Shown: positions 17,284 through 25,994 of the stretch, piece after piece
How positions within the stretch are numbered: position 1 is the stretch's first letter
How the letters are laid out: every line of letters begins with the position of its first letter
Source of the DNA: Anderseniella sp963759095
GTDB lineage: Bacteria > Pseudomonadota > Alphaproteobacteria > Rhizobiales > Aestuariivirgaceae
Direction: 5' to 3'
Assembly: GCA_963759095.1 (NCBI GenBank)
Contig: CAVWYF010000029.1
Location: 1 to 64,000, forward strand
DNA: 64,000 nt
Position numbers and translations under genes: made by a program
The notes under the pieces: generated by a model
What the model was told of the DNA's origin: nothing
What the model saw: only the letters and a program-made list of their open reading frames with translations
Database searches by the model: none

Positions 17284-17850
17284 GTGTCAACCGAACTGTT
17301 GCTGCCACAAGTGACAATGCCTGGCCTCAGCTTTCGCGAGTGGCAGGCGGGCGATGCAGCTGCGCTGGCGCGCTTCATGACCAGCGCCGGAATACAACCG
17401 TTGGCTGGCCCTAAAGCTCCAGTCGGTGGCAGAAGTCGATGTTGTTCTCAAACGCCATCTGGTTCGGCAGAAATCCGGCAACGTCGGCATTTCAGGCTGT
17501 GTGCGGTTGATGCTGGTACCGGGGAACTGATTGCCGACGGTTTTATCTGGCTGCTCGGCGGCGGAGCCGCGGAGGTTGGCTGGGGCGTCGACCCGACGGT
17601 CTGGGATACAGGTGCCGGCACCATGATGGGTGAGGTATTGTGTGCAATGGCCATCGAGCGTCTCGACGCAACCGAGGTGTGGTGCAAGGTCATGGCACCA
17701 AATCTTGCGTCTGCACGTATTGCCGGCAAGCTCGGATTTTCGATGCAACGGACCGTGATGCCGGGGTCGACCGGTCTCAATCGCGCGCATGATGTCGAGA
17801 TTTACCGGTTGCTCGCCGAGGAGTATTTTGAGCGCGGCTATGCCATCTGA
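17284..17850 (+). pseudogene. GNAT-family N-acetyltransferase with two compensating frameshifts
   Basis: GTG 17284 has GAGGA seven bases upstream and starts MSTELLLPQVTMPG. The frame stays open to 17850, but between about 17395 and 17480 its translation is unlike any acetyltransferase. The next frame reads NRWLALKLQSVAEVDVVL there, exactly what a GNAT N-terminal helix should look like. After 17480 the first frame resumes with FRLCAVDAGTGELIADGFI, then the beta strand EVGWGVDPTVW, the acetyl-CoA loop region around GAGTMMGEVL, and NLASARIAGKLGFS near the end. So one extra base and one missing base bracket about 28 scrambled codons. The substrate is unknown. Its end overlaps the BaiN-like gene by eleven bases. 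Confidence 0.75.
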
Positions 17851-19085
17851 CATCGAGCGCGCATTGACGGGTGCGGTTATTGGTGCGGGTCCCGCCGGGC
17901 TGATGGCGGCCGATGTGATGGCAAGAGCGGGTCTTCAGGTTACGGTATTTGACCGCATGCCGTCTGCCGGCCGTAAATTCCTGATGGCGGGTCGGGGGGG
18001 ATTGAACCTGACCCACTCTGAACCCATTGATGAGTTCCTGCTGCGTTATGCCGATGCATCGGCCTGGCTTGGCCCGGCCATCACAGCGTACTCTCCGGGT
18101 GATGTGCGCACCTGGGCGGATAGTCATGGCCAGGAGACATTTGTCGGGTCGTCGGGACGTGTGTTTCCCAAAAGTTTCAAGGCATCGCCCTTGTTGCGGG
18201 CGTGGTTGCGCGGGCTGAATGAACTGGGTGTCGTACTCGAAACGCGCAAGCATTGGACCGGTTGGGAACATGACGGTGCCTTGAGTTTTTCAGATGGCTC
18301 GAACATCAATGCGGACGTGTGTGTGTTGGCCCTGGGCGGGGCCAGTTGGCCACGCTTCGGGGCCGACGGCAACTGGGTGTCCGTGCTGGCGGACAAAGGA
18401 ATAGAGGTCGTCCCGCTGGTTGCATCCAATGCCGGTGTGAACTGCAATTGGTCGGACATGACCATTGCACGCCATGCCGGCGCGCCGCTGAAGCGCATTG
18501 CTGTAACCCTGGCCGGGCGTACTGTGCGCGGCGAAGCCATGATCAGCCGGTCAGGACTTGAAGGCGGCGTGATCTATGCATTTTCGCGCGAATTGCGTAA
18601 TGCCCTGGCGACGTCAGGTTACGCCGATTTGCAGCTTGATTTGCGCCCTGATCTTGATGTGAACCAACTGACTGCAAGACTAGCCAAAATCCCCCGCAAG
18701 CAGTCGCTGTCCAACAGGCTGCGCAAAGCTGCCGGGTTGTCGCCCCAGGCCATATCCGTGTGGCGTGACTGCGTTGATTGGAAAAACCTGGATACAGATG
18801 AGGCACTTGCCCACAGTCTCAAGACGGTTGTGGTGAAGGTGACCGGTATTGCAACCAATCGACAGGGCGATCTCGTCTGCCGGCGGAATTGCAGCGAACG
18901 AAGTGGACGAAAACTTCATGCTGACAAAGCTCCCGGGTGTGTTCGTGTGCGGTGAGATGCTGGACTGGGACGCGCCGACCGGCGGTTACCTGCTGCAGGC
19001 GTGTTTTGCAACCGGACATGCAGCAGGTGCTGGTGCTGCAGGATTTGCGCATAAGCCAGTGCAAGGCTCTAGCCGCCGGTCCTGA
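17840..19085 (+). pseudogene. BaiN/HI0933-like FAD-dependent oxidoreductase, frameshifted near its C-terminus
   Basis: The gene starts at ATG 17840 inside the end of the GNAT gene. The N-terminal Rossmann motif is GAVIGAGPAGLMAADVMARAG, followed by the family hallmark GRKFLMAGRGGLNLTHSEP. The middle keeps SSGRVFPKSFKASPLLRAW, LALGGASWPRFGADG and SRSGLEGGVIYAFS. After KVTGI the frame goes astray; skipping the G at 18851 gives TGIQPIDRAISSAGGIA and then LPGVFVCGEMLDWDAPTGGYLLQACFATG, the normal FAD-binding tail. The whole reads as one protein of about 415 residues, usual for the family. The physiological substrate of these flavoproteins is mostly unknown; a few reduce steroid or bile-acid double bonds. 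Confidence 0.85.
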
Positions 19086-19189
19086 CTGAAAACTTCACGG
19101 TGGCGTTGCATTTTTCATTGCGGGCCAACGAAAATTCAAACATCCTTCGGCGCATGACTTGGTCATGACATCGTGAAGGAGACAAGCCG

Positions 19190-19954
19190 ATGACCGTTGC
19201 CGCCACGCCATTGCGTCCCAACCGCCTCGACCACCAGGAGACCCGTGTTGACCTGGCTGCCGCCTTCAGCTGGACTGCCCGGCTGAATATGCACGAAGGT
19301 GTTGCCAATCACTTCTCCGTTGCCGTGAATGATGACGGGACGCAGTTTCTGATGAATCCCAATCAGATGCATTTTGCGCGCATCAAGGCGTCTGATCTGT
19401 TGCTGCTGGACGCCAATGATCCCGATACGATGACCCGGCCCGACGCGCCGGACCCTACTGCATGGGGGCTGCATGGTGCCATTCACCGCTTGTGCCCACA
19501 TGCCCGCGTGGCGATGCATGTGCATTCCATTCACGCAACCGTGCTGGCAACTCTGGATGATCCGGGGCTGCCGCCGATCGATCAGAATTGCGCGGTGTTT
19601 TTCAATCGTTATGCGATAGATGATCAGTATGGTGGACTGGCGTTTGAAGAAGAAGCCGAGCGCGCCTGCCGGCAATTGTCCGACCCGTCCAAGCAGGTAT
19701 TGATCATGGGCAATCACGGCATCATGGTCATCGGTGATACCGTCGCCGATGCATTCAACCGCATGTACTATTTTGAACGCGCCGCTGAAACCTACATCAA
19801 GGCCTTGTGGACCGGCCGCAAGCTGAAGGTGCTGTCTGACGAAGTGGCTGAAAAAACCGCCCGCGAGATCGAGGAATATCCCGGTCAGGCTGATCACCAT
19901 CTGAACGAGCTGAAAGCCATTCTCGACGATGAAGGCTCTGATTATGCCCACTGA
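19190..19954 (+). CDS. Class II aldolase/adducin family protein
   Basis: The 254-residue protein begins at ATG 19190 behind AAGGAG. The family landmarks are NMHEGVANHFSVAVNDDG near residue 33, PTAWGLHGAIHRL near 88 and the metal-binding histidines of AMHVHSIHATVLATL near 107-121, with GNHGIMVIGDTV later. Class II aldolases bind Zn with three histidines and cleave phosphorylated sugars; this subgroup, with the long C-terminal helix and no obvious phosphate site, is poorly characterised and some members act as decarboxylases. It overlaps the sterol-desaturase-like gene by up to 26 bases. Confidence 0.82.
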   Translation: MTVAATPLRPNRLDHQETRVDLAAAFSWTARLNMHEGVANHFSVAVNDDGTQFLMNPNQMHFARIKASDLLLLDANDPDTMTRPDAPDPTAWGLHGAIHRLCPHARVAMHVHSIHATVLATLDDPGLPPIDQNCAVFFNRYAIDDQYGGLAFEEEAERACRQLSDPSKQVLIMGNHGIMVIGDTVADAFNRMYYFERAAETYIKALWTGRKLKVLSDEVAEKTAREIEEYPGQADHHLNELKAILDDEGSDYAH

Positions 19955-20945
19955 GCGGGCATCTGAGCCCGCACCGCGCAGCAAGTGGAACTATCACCCG
20001 GAACTGCCGCTGGCTGATAAGTCGATTTTTGGCTGGCCGCCTGATATTAGCTTTCTTGCCCATTGGTTCCGGCGCAATTGGCTATCGCTCAGTGAACGCA
20101 TGTTGTTGCTGCTTGTCGCAATCGCGGCCTGGTATTTTCTGTATCCCAGTCTCGAGGAGGCAAGAACTTTTGCGGTTGGCTGGATAGTCCAGACCTGGAT
20201 CGTAAACATGGGGCTCATGCTGGCTGTTGCCGGTTCGCTGCACTGGTATTTCTACATCAGGGGCGGGCAGGGCAGAAAGCTGAAGTTCGACCATCGCGAC
20301 ATGGCCAAAGGCAGCCGGGCTTTTGCATTCCAGAACCAGGTGCACGACAACATGTTCTGGTCATTGGGCAGTGGTGTCTTGTTCTGGACGGCGTTTCAGG
20401 TGCTGACTCTGTGGGCCATGGCCAACGGATACCTGCCGACAACAAGTTTCGCCGATAATCCGGTCTGGTTTCTCGCTCTTTTCGTGTTGATGCCGATCTG
20501 GTCGGCGTTCCATTTTTACTGGGTGCACAGGTTGCTGCATGTGCCGTTTTTATATCGGCATTTTCATTCCCTGCATCATCGCAATGTCAACATTGGCCCG
20601 TGGTCTGGTGCGTCCATGCATCCGATAGAACACCTGCTGTATTTCACATCCGTGATGATCCATCTGGTTGCGGCATCTCATCCGGTCCATGTGATCTACA
20701 ACCTGCATTACCAGGCGTTGGGGGCTGCCATGACACACACTGGATATGAGGACTTGCTGATAAGGGACAAGCGACGGCTGGCGCTTGGCACCTTTTACCA
20801 TCAATTGCACCACAGGTTTTTCGAGTGCAATTACGGCAATCAGGAAATGCCCTGGGACCGCTGGTTCGGCACATTTCATGATGGCTCGGATGAAGCAACC
20901 CGCATGATACGCGAAAGAAAACAACGCATGCATGGGGGGGGTTGA
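19929..20945 (+). CDS. Sterol desaturase / fatty acid hydroxylase family membrane protein
   Basis: The 338-residue membrane protein has four or so hydrophobic segments and the histidine boxes of the di-iron hydroxylase superfamily: HFYWVHRLLH, HFHSLHHRN and FYHQLHHRFFE. These bind two irons and hydroxylate or desaturate lipids at the membrane. The start at 19929 overlaps the aldolase by 26 bases; the second ATG at 19944 would reduce that to eleven and is equally plausible. Together with the aldolase it probably forms a two-gene transcript. The lipid substrate is not known. Confidence 0.83.
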   Translation: MKALIMPTERASEPAPRSKWNYHPELPLADKSIFGWPPDISFLAHWFRRNWLSLSERMLLLLVAIAAWYFLYPSLEEARTFAVGWIVQTWIVNMGLMLAVAGSLHWYFYIRGGQGRKLKFDHRDMAKGSRAFAFQNQVHDNMFWSLGSGVLFWTAFQVLTLWAMANGYLPTTSFADNPVWFLALFVLMPIWSAFHFYWVHRLLHVPFLYRHFHSLHHRNVNIGPWSGASMHPIEHLLYFTSVMIHLVAASHPVHVIYNLHYQALGAAMTHTGYEDLLIRDKRRLALGTFYHQLHHRFFECNYGNQEMPWDRWFGTFHDGSDEATRMIRERKQRMHGGG

Positions 20946-21055
20946 ACAGCTTTGCGGCAGGGCGTGCCGTGATCTGCTGTTTTGGTGTCGCACATTGAAC
21001 TGCGCCGGTGCTGTTTTCAGATACAGCTACTGCTTTAGGTGGAACTCAGGCCGTC

Positions 21056-22468
21056 ATGTTTCTATCCGTATTTGACATTTTCAAGATAGGCGTAGGCCCG
21101 TCCTCATCCCATACGATGGGGCCGATGACGGCGGCTGCGCGGTTTCTGGATGATCTGCGCTCCGGCAGGACGCCCATACCCGGCTCCGGTGCACCGGCGC
21201 ACCTCCAGTGCACGCTGCACGGCTCACTGGCGTTCACCGGCAAGGGGCACTCCACGGACCGGGCAGTCATTCTGGGCCTGTGCGGTTTTGAGCCTGCCAC
21301 CATTGATCCGGATGAGGCTGAACTGGCTCTGGCTGAGGTTGCCAAAACCCGCACAGTGGAGCCTGCAGGGCTGGGTCCGCTGAAATTCAACCCGGATGAA
21401 GACCTGATTTTTGACTATGGGCCACCGCTTGAGGGCCATGCAAACGGCATGGTCCTGCGGGCATTCGATGCTGCGGGCGCCCTGCGGCTGGAGGAGACCT
21501 ATTACTCCATCGGTGGCGGGTTCATATTGACCGCAGACGAACTGTCGGACCTGGACCGTACACCGGCAGGTCTGAAAACCGCAAAGAAGCAGGCCGGTTA
21601 CAAATATCCGTTTTCAACGGCCAGGGAGATGCTGGCGCTGGGCGCGAAACACGGCAAGACCATTGCCGAAATGAAGCGCGCCAACGAGCGGGCTCATATT
21701 GATCCATCACAGCTTGACGATCGGCTCGACGGCATCTGGAAAACCATGTCGGGCTGCATTGATCGCGGGCTTCGCGAAGACGGCATACTTCCCGGTGGCC
21801 TGAATGTGCGCCGCCGCGCGAAGAAGATACATGAGCGCCTTGTTGAACAACGCGGGTCAAACATGGCGCAGCCGCATGTGGCCAACGACTGGATGTCGGT
21901 GTACGCCATGGCGGTGAACGAGGAAAATGCCGCCGGTGGCAAGGTTGTGACATCGCCGACCAATGGCGCGGCCGGTGTTGTCCCGGCAGTGATGCGCTAT
22001 TATCGCGATCACTGTATCGGCTCCAATGACGAAGGCCTGCGCACGTTTCTGCTCACTGCCGCTGCCATCGGCGGCCTGATCAAGCACAACGCGTCCATTT
22101 CGGGCGCTGAAGTCGGCTGTCAGGGCGAGGTCGGCTCTGCAGCCGCCATGGCTGCTGCCGGGTTTTGCGCAGCCCTTGGCGGCAGCAATGAGCAGATCGA
22201 AAACGCCGCTGAAATTGCCCTGGAGCACCATCTCGGCATGACTTGCGATCCTGTCGGCGGTTTGGTGCAGGTGCCGTGTATCGAGCGCAACGGACTGGGC
22301 GCCATCAAGGCGGTATCTGCAGCATCCCTGGCGCTGCATGGGGACGGCCAGCACTTCATGCCCCTGGACAATTGCATCGAAGCCATGCGCCAGACGGGCC
22401 AGGACATGTCGGAGAAATACAAGGAGACCAGCCTCGGCGGTCTCGCGGTAAACCTGCCGGAGTGTTGA
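21056..22468 (+). CDS. sdaA: L-serine ammonia-lyase, single-chain iron-sulfur type
   Basis: The protein is 470 residues, the normal length for single-chain bacterial serine deaminases. ATG 21056 gives MFLSVFDIFKIGVGPSSSHTMGPM, the family's standard start. The C-terminal alpha domain has NASISGAEVGCQGEVGSA and CDPVGGLVQVPCIERN, whose cysteines hold the catalytic [4Fe-4S] cluster. The enzyme converts L-serine to pyruvate and ammonia in the cytoplasm. An IS30 element and repeat sequences begin just after its stop, so this is the edge of a disturbed stretch, but the gene itself is complete. Confidence 0.93.
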   Translation: MFLSVFDIFKIGVGPSSSHTMGPMTAAARFLDDLRSGRTPIPGSGAPAHLQCTLHGSLAFTGKGHSTDRAVILGLCGFEPATIDPDEAELALAEVAKTRTVEPAGLGPLKFNPDEDLIFDYGPPLEGHANGMVLRAFDAAGALRLEETYYSIGGGFILTADELSDLDRTPAGLKTAKKQAGYKYPFSTAREMLALGAKHGKTIAEMKRANERAHIDPSQLDDRLDGIWKTMSGCIDRGLREDGILPGGLNVRRRAKKIHERLVEQRGSNMAQPHVANDWMSVYAMAVNEENAAGGKVVTSPTNGAAGVVPAVMRYYRDHCIGSNDEGLRTFLLTAAAIGGLIKHNASISGAEVGCQGEVGSAAAMAAAGFCAALGGSNEQIENAAEIALEHHLGMTCDPVGGLVQVPCIERNGLGAIKAVSAASLALHGDGQHFMPLDNCIEAMRQTGQDMSEKYKETSLGGLAVNLPEC

Positions 22469-22480
22469 GACTTTCCGGTC

Positions 22481-22507
22481 CGTCTTGCCAGCGCAGGCTG
22501 GTATCCA
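22481..22507 (+). repeat. REP-like palindromic repeat
   Basis: The stretch reads CGTCTTGCCAGCGCAGGCTG then GTATCCA, a slightly diverged copy of the repeat found three more times beyond the IS30 element (23606-23765). The core CCAGC-n-GCTGG is palindromic. Such repeats are common between genes in alphaproteobacteria. Confidence 0.65.
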
Positions 22508-22554
22508 AAATCTGACTTAGCCAGAACCGCCAGTTCGGTTTGGACCCCTTGGAT

Positions 22555-23598
22555 TCACGTAACAAGTGCAACACCTGCTAAGGTGTTGTTGCGATGGGAA
22601 AGAGTTATGTTCATCTGTCTCTAGTAGAGCGGATCAAGATCGATTTGTTGCGTAAGGCGAACCAGTCGATCAGAGAAATTGCGCGCCAGCTTGGCAGAGC
22701 CGCATGTACGGTCAGCCGTGAACTGAAACGCAATGCAAAACCAACAAAACAATGGACGGGGGTGTATGAGGGTGAACGCGCTCATCAACTGGCCTTGCGA
22801 CGAAGACGATGGGACTGTCGCTTCAAGCTGGCGCACCAGCCAGCACTGCGTGCACTTGTTCGCGACCGCCTTGCGATGGGATGGTCACCACAGATGATTG
22901 CAGGCCGGCTGGCACTGCATAACGCTCACATGCAGATCAGTCATGAGTTAATCTATCGCTTCATCTACCATCGTTCAGCTCAGAAGGATTACTGGCACAG
23001 GCTGCTGCCACGGGCAAAACACTGCAGAGGTAAACTCAAGCGCGGTGGTATCAGTCCGGTTGAGCATATAAAACAGCGCGTTAGCATCCATGAACGACCC
23101 CGATCGGTTACGTCACGCACAAAACCCGGCCACTGGGAAGCCGACCTGATGCTGTTTTCCCGCTATGGTCAGGCCGTGTTGGTGCTGCATGAACGAACCT
23201 CCAGGTTCACAACCCTCATGCGCCAGCCTTCCAAGGCTGCCCGGCCTGTGGCAGATCGGCTTTCAAGCTTCCTTGCCAAGCTGCCAGGCCATTTGCGCCA
23301 GAGCATCACTTTCGACAATGGGACCGAGTTTGCCTTGCATCATGAGCTCAAACCCCTGCTGGCATGTGGCACCTACTTCTGTGATCCTCATGCGCCATGG
23401 CAAAAAGGTGGTGTGGAAAACGCCATCTCAAGGCTCAGGCGATCACTGCCGAGAAAGTCAGACCTGGCAGCCATCCCGGCACAACAGTTGCAGTTCATCA
23501 CAGACAGGTACAACAATGCGCCAAGAAAGTGCCTCAACTACAAAACCCCAAACGAGGTCTTCAATCAGATGTTCAACCGTGTTGCACTTCAAACGTGA
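22555..23598 (+). mobile_element. IS30-family insertion sequence
   Basis: A 1044-bp element bounded by imperfect 20-bp terminal inverted repeats: the left end (22555-22574) and the complement of the right end (23579-23598) share TCACGT and AAGTGCAACAC and differ at three central bases. It contains a single transposase gene whose stop codon lies in the right repeat, as is usual for compact IS30 elements. It is inserted in a cluster of REP-like repeats. I could not identify a target duplication with certainty. The element looks intact and could be active. Confidence 0.85.
22594..23598 (+). CDS. IS30-family transposase
   Basis: The 334-residue protein has an N-terminal helix-turn-helix, SIREIARQLGRAACTVSREL, which is the IS30 signature, and a DDE integrase core: the first aspartate in HWEADLM, the second in FDNGTEF and the glutamate in GGVENAISRLRR. 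The C-terminal NNAPRKCLNYKTPNEVF is also characteristic of IS30. All catalytic residues are present and no frameshift interrupts it. It catalyses cut-and-paste or circle-mediated movement of its own element. Confidence 0.93.
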   Translation: MGKSYVHLSLVERIKIDLLRKANQSIREIARQLGRAACTVSRELKRNAKPTKQWTGVYEGERAHQLALRRRRWDCRFKLAHQPALRALVRDRLAMGWSPQMIAGRLALHNAHMQISHELIYRFIYHRSAQKDYWHRLLPRAKHCRGKLKRGGISPVEHIKQRVSIHERPRSVTSRTKPGHWEADLMLFSRYGQAVLVLHERTSRFTTLMRQPSKAARPVADRLSSFLAKLPGHLRQSITFDNGTEFALHHELKPLLACGTYFCDPHAPWQKGGVENAISRLRRSLPRKSDLAAIPAQQLQFITDRYNNAPRKCLNYKTPNEVFNQMFNRVALQT

Positions 23599-23605
23599 CT
23601 CCACC

Positions 23606-23765
23606 CCCCAGCCTTCGCTGGGATGACGCCAGGAAGATTGGGAGGCGATCACGCTGGAATGGCGAGGCTTTCCAGCTTCGTCATGCCAGCGAAGGCTGGC
23701 ATCCATACTTGGCGGCCTACACCGCATTCGCTGGCATTGGGTCCCCATTTTCATGGGGATGACGG
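23606..23765. repeat. REP/BIME-like cluster of inverted repeats
   Basis: Three repeat units lie here: an inverted one at 23606-23628 (CCCAGCCTTCGCTGGGATGA), a direct one at 23679-23705 (CGTCATGCCAGCGAAGGCTG and on) and a diverged inverted one at 23739-23765 with CCCCATTTTCATGGGG. Neighbouring units in opposite orientation can fold into hairpins. Together with 22481-22507 they show that the IS30 element landed inside a pre-existing repeat cluster. From 23766 to 23951 I see only GC-rich non-coding sequence. Confidence 0.7.
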
Positions 23766-23951
23766 CAATGATGAATTCTAACTAGGCCCGACTGGGCCTC
23801 GGGCCGGTCAGGCCCGCCCCCGCGGAGCGCAGCCGCAACGCGGCTGCTTGCGTGAGCGAATTAAGATACCAACAATACTCCAACTGGCCTGCACCTTGCT
23901 GAGTTCTTAACGGGACGTAGCGATCGTGTATCAAAAAGGCACAGTTTCGAC

Positions 23952-24104
23952 ATGCTCTACAAAGTGTTCAAGGTGAGCAAATGGGTGATTATTGCGGATT
24001 TGTCCGCCGGAGTAGTAATTAACGCGGCCTGGGCAATGGGATTGGTCAACCCGCTGGGCTGGGGTGTGAAACTGGCCGATGTCATTCAGACAACCTTGCA
24101 GTGA
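23952..24104 (+). CDS. Small hydrophobic protein
   Basis: ATG 23952 opens a 50-codon frame. After the basic start MLYKVFKVSKW comes a hydrophobic stretch, VIIADLSAGVVINAAWAMGL, long enough to cross the membrane once. The frame ends at TGA 24104, overlapping the convergent FAA hydrolase gene by 19 bases. Codon use looks like a real gene and the frame has no rare codons, but I recognise no family and the ribosome-binding site is poor. Confidence 0.5.
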   Translation: MLYKVFKVSKWVIIADLSAGVVINAAWAMGLVNPLGWGVKLADVIQTTLQ

Positions 24105-24784
24105 AACCCGCCGACACCCTCGACGAAGCCTTCCATGCGATCACCGCGCACTACGGGTCCGACACCTGACGGTGTTCCCGACATGATCAGGTCACCGGCT
24201 GCCAGTTCAAACAGGCCGGACAGATAGGAAATCATTTCCGGCACTTTCCAGATCATCTGGTTCAGATCCCCCTGCTGGCGAACTTCGCCATTGACCTTTA
24301 GCCACACGGCCCCGGCCTCCGGGTGCCCGATTTCCAAAGCCGGTACCAGCCCCGTCATGGGGGCTGAATGATCAAACGCCTTGCCGATTTCCCAGGGCCG
24401 TCCGGCCTTCTTCATTTCGCCCTGCAGGTCACGGCGGGTCATGTCGAGACCGGCGCCATAGCCATAGACATGGCCCAGCGCGTCATCCAGCGCGATATCC
24501 CTGCCGCCGGACTTGAGCGCCACGATCATTTCAATCTCGTGGTGAACATCATTTGAGGCAGGCGGGTACGGGAACGTAATCTCGCCGCCGGCATCGGCGG
24601 TGACAATATTCTCGGGGCACTTGAGAAAGAAGAACGGGTCTTCCCGGTCCGGATCATGCCCCATCTCGATGGCATGCGCGGCATAGTTGCGGCCGACACA
24701 GTACACGCGGCGGACGGGGAAAGTGTCCGAGGTGCCGGAAACGGGCAGGGTGGTGCGGCTGGGGTCGGGGATAACTGAGGACAT
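24086..24784 (-). CDS. Fumarylacetoacetate hydrolase family protein, fumarylpyruvate hydrolase-like
   Basis: The 232-residue protein opens its catalytic domain with RVYCVGRNYAAHAIEMGHDP, then FFFLKCPENIV, the metal ligands in the HHEIEMIVAL stretch (E-x-E) and GYGAGLDMTRRDLQ, and ends with LIMSGTPSGVGPVVRGD. That set is the FAH fold, which binds Mg or Mn and cleaves C-C bonds of diketo acids. The wording is closest to fumarylpyruvate hydrolases of the gentisate pathway, but no gentisate genes are nearby, so the substrate stays open. Confidence 0.83.
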   Translation of the reverse strand: MSSVIPDPSRTTLPVSGTSDTFPVRRVYCVGRNYAAHAIEMGHDPDREDPFFFLKCPENIVTADAGGEITFPYPPASNDVHHEIEMIVALKSGGRDIALDDALGHVYGYGAGLDMTRRDLQGEMKKAGRPWEIGKAFDHSAPMTGLVPALEIGHPEAGAVWLKVNGEVRQQGDLNQMIWKVPEMISYLSGLFELAAGDLIMSGTPSGVGPVVRGDRMEGFVEGVGGFHCKVV

Positions 24785-24908
24785 GGCAGTCGGGCTTTCA
24801 GGCGAGAGGATGATTGATCGCGCAGGTGTAACGTCTTCATCACCAGCGCGAAAGTATCATTCCATCATGTGATGGATGTTGGTCGGTCTGACACTGGCTG
24901 CCATTTGT

Positions 24909-25598
24909 TCAGCCGTCCCATTCCGTATCGAGCACACCCTTGAAGGTGACGCGGAAGTTGTAAATTTTTTTCTTCTTCATCCGCTTCATCAGCGCGTCTG
25001 AAACAGTGTAACCCGTCACGCTAAGAGAGTATCTCGGACTATTCTCGCTACTCGTCCTATAGTGCTCTTGCCACAAATGCATATTGCCGACTCTGTCGGC
25101 GTGGTAAATTACATCAGGGTCAGGTAGGCCCGGCATCATTTGGATTTTGCCGATGTAGTTACCGTTATGATCATGCCAGCGAGCTCTTGGAGAATTCTCT
25201 ATATCTATCGTGTAAGCACGTTGGAGCACGTTCATGTAATAGAACTGACCTTCAACCTGGCTCCCGTCAGGCCGCACTATTTGTACCGGTATGAAATTAT
25301 GAACATCAGGCTCCAGATCTTCGATCAGATCGCGGAATTTTTCACTAACAACATTGAGATACAGAGGGCTGTTGTGGACAATGCAAAAGTCAGTAATGTT
25401 TTTGCCGCGGTAGAGAAGTGTTGCAGGCACGTCGCTTGCCTCGATCCGTTCGCATTCGTAAGTCTTGTAGTCGAGGAATGGGACTTCATTTTTGTACCTC
25501 CTTAAAACGGATGCATCGTAGTCGTCCGGGGCCTCCAGTGACCCATTGTATTTGCCTCCCCATGTCGGAAGTATGGTGTAGGGCATATCCAGCTCCAT
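24909..25598 (-). CDS. Imm11/DUF1629-like immunity-type protein
   Basis: The 229-residue soluble protein contains PLYLNVVSEKFRDLIEDL followed by FIPVQIVRPDGSQVEGQFYY, which matches the way DUF1629 (Imm11) proteins read around their central strand-helix unit. Imm11 proteins are predicted to neutralise contact-dependent or type VI toxins. No toxin gene lies beside it here. The base composition is visibly lower in GC than the surrounding genes, and it sits between repeats and small ORFs, all of which suggest horizontal gain. The N-terminus has an alternative ATG a few codons inside. Confidence 0.6.
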   Translation of the reverse strand: MELDMPYTILPTWGGKYNGSLEAPDDYDASVLRRYKNEVPFLDYKTYECERIEASDVPATLLYRGKNITDFCIVHNSPLYLNVVSEKFRDLIEDLEPDVHNFIPVQIVRPDGSQVEGQFYYMNVLQRAYTIDIENSPRARWHDHNGNYIGKIQMMPGLPDPDVIYHADRVGNMHLWQEHYRTSSENSPRYSLSVTGYTVSDALMKRMKKKKIYNFRVTFKGVLDTEWDG

Positions 25599-25634
25599 CC
25601 GTTGTTTAGCGCGTCGTTGGACAATCGGACATTA

Positions 25635-25787
25635 TCATCGGGATTCAGCGGTTGCCGCAGAATTTGCCTCCGCGGTCGGTGTCGGCGGCGTGCTGGCTTT
25701 CTGCCATATGGTCGCGCCGCCTATGACAATCAGCACCAGCCAGAATGCCGAGCCCGGGCGAAGGTTGTCGCCCTTGGGTGATTTCAT
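25635..25787 (-). CDS. Small single-pass membrane protein
   Basis: A 50-codon frame read from ATG 25787 downwards gives a basic start, MKSPKGDNLRPGS, then one hydrophobic segment, AFWLVLIVIGGATIW, and a Thr/Pro/Ala tail. The shape is that of a small inner-membrane protein. The ribosome-binding site is weak, and a TTG a few codons further upstream could be the real start. No family recognised. Confidence 0.4.
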   Translation of the reverse strand: MKSPKGDNLRPGSAFWLVLIVIGGATIWQKASTPPTPTAEANSAATAESR

Positions 25788-25994
25788 GTCTTTCAGCGGA
25801 ACGCCCAAGGTCTAGAGCTCCCTGTAGAGGCGGGCCAGGTCATCCGGTTGTCAGTCTGTTCACCAATTGCGTAAGCTATTCTGAATAAAGACTATAAAGT
25901 TTGAGTGATTTACTCAAACGGCTCCTCCGCATGCCCCGCTTTCCCTCACATCTGCGTGACGCCACTGGATTGTCACAAAAGAACGACTTGTTCT

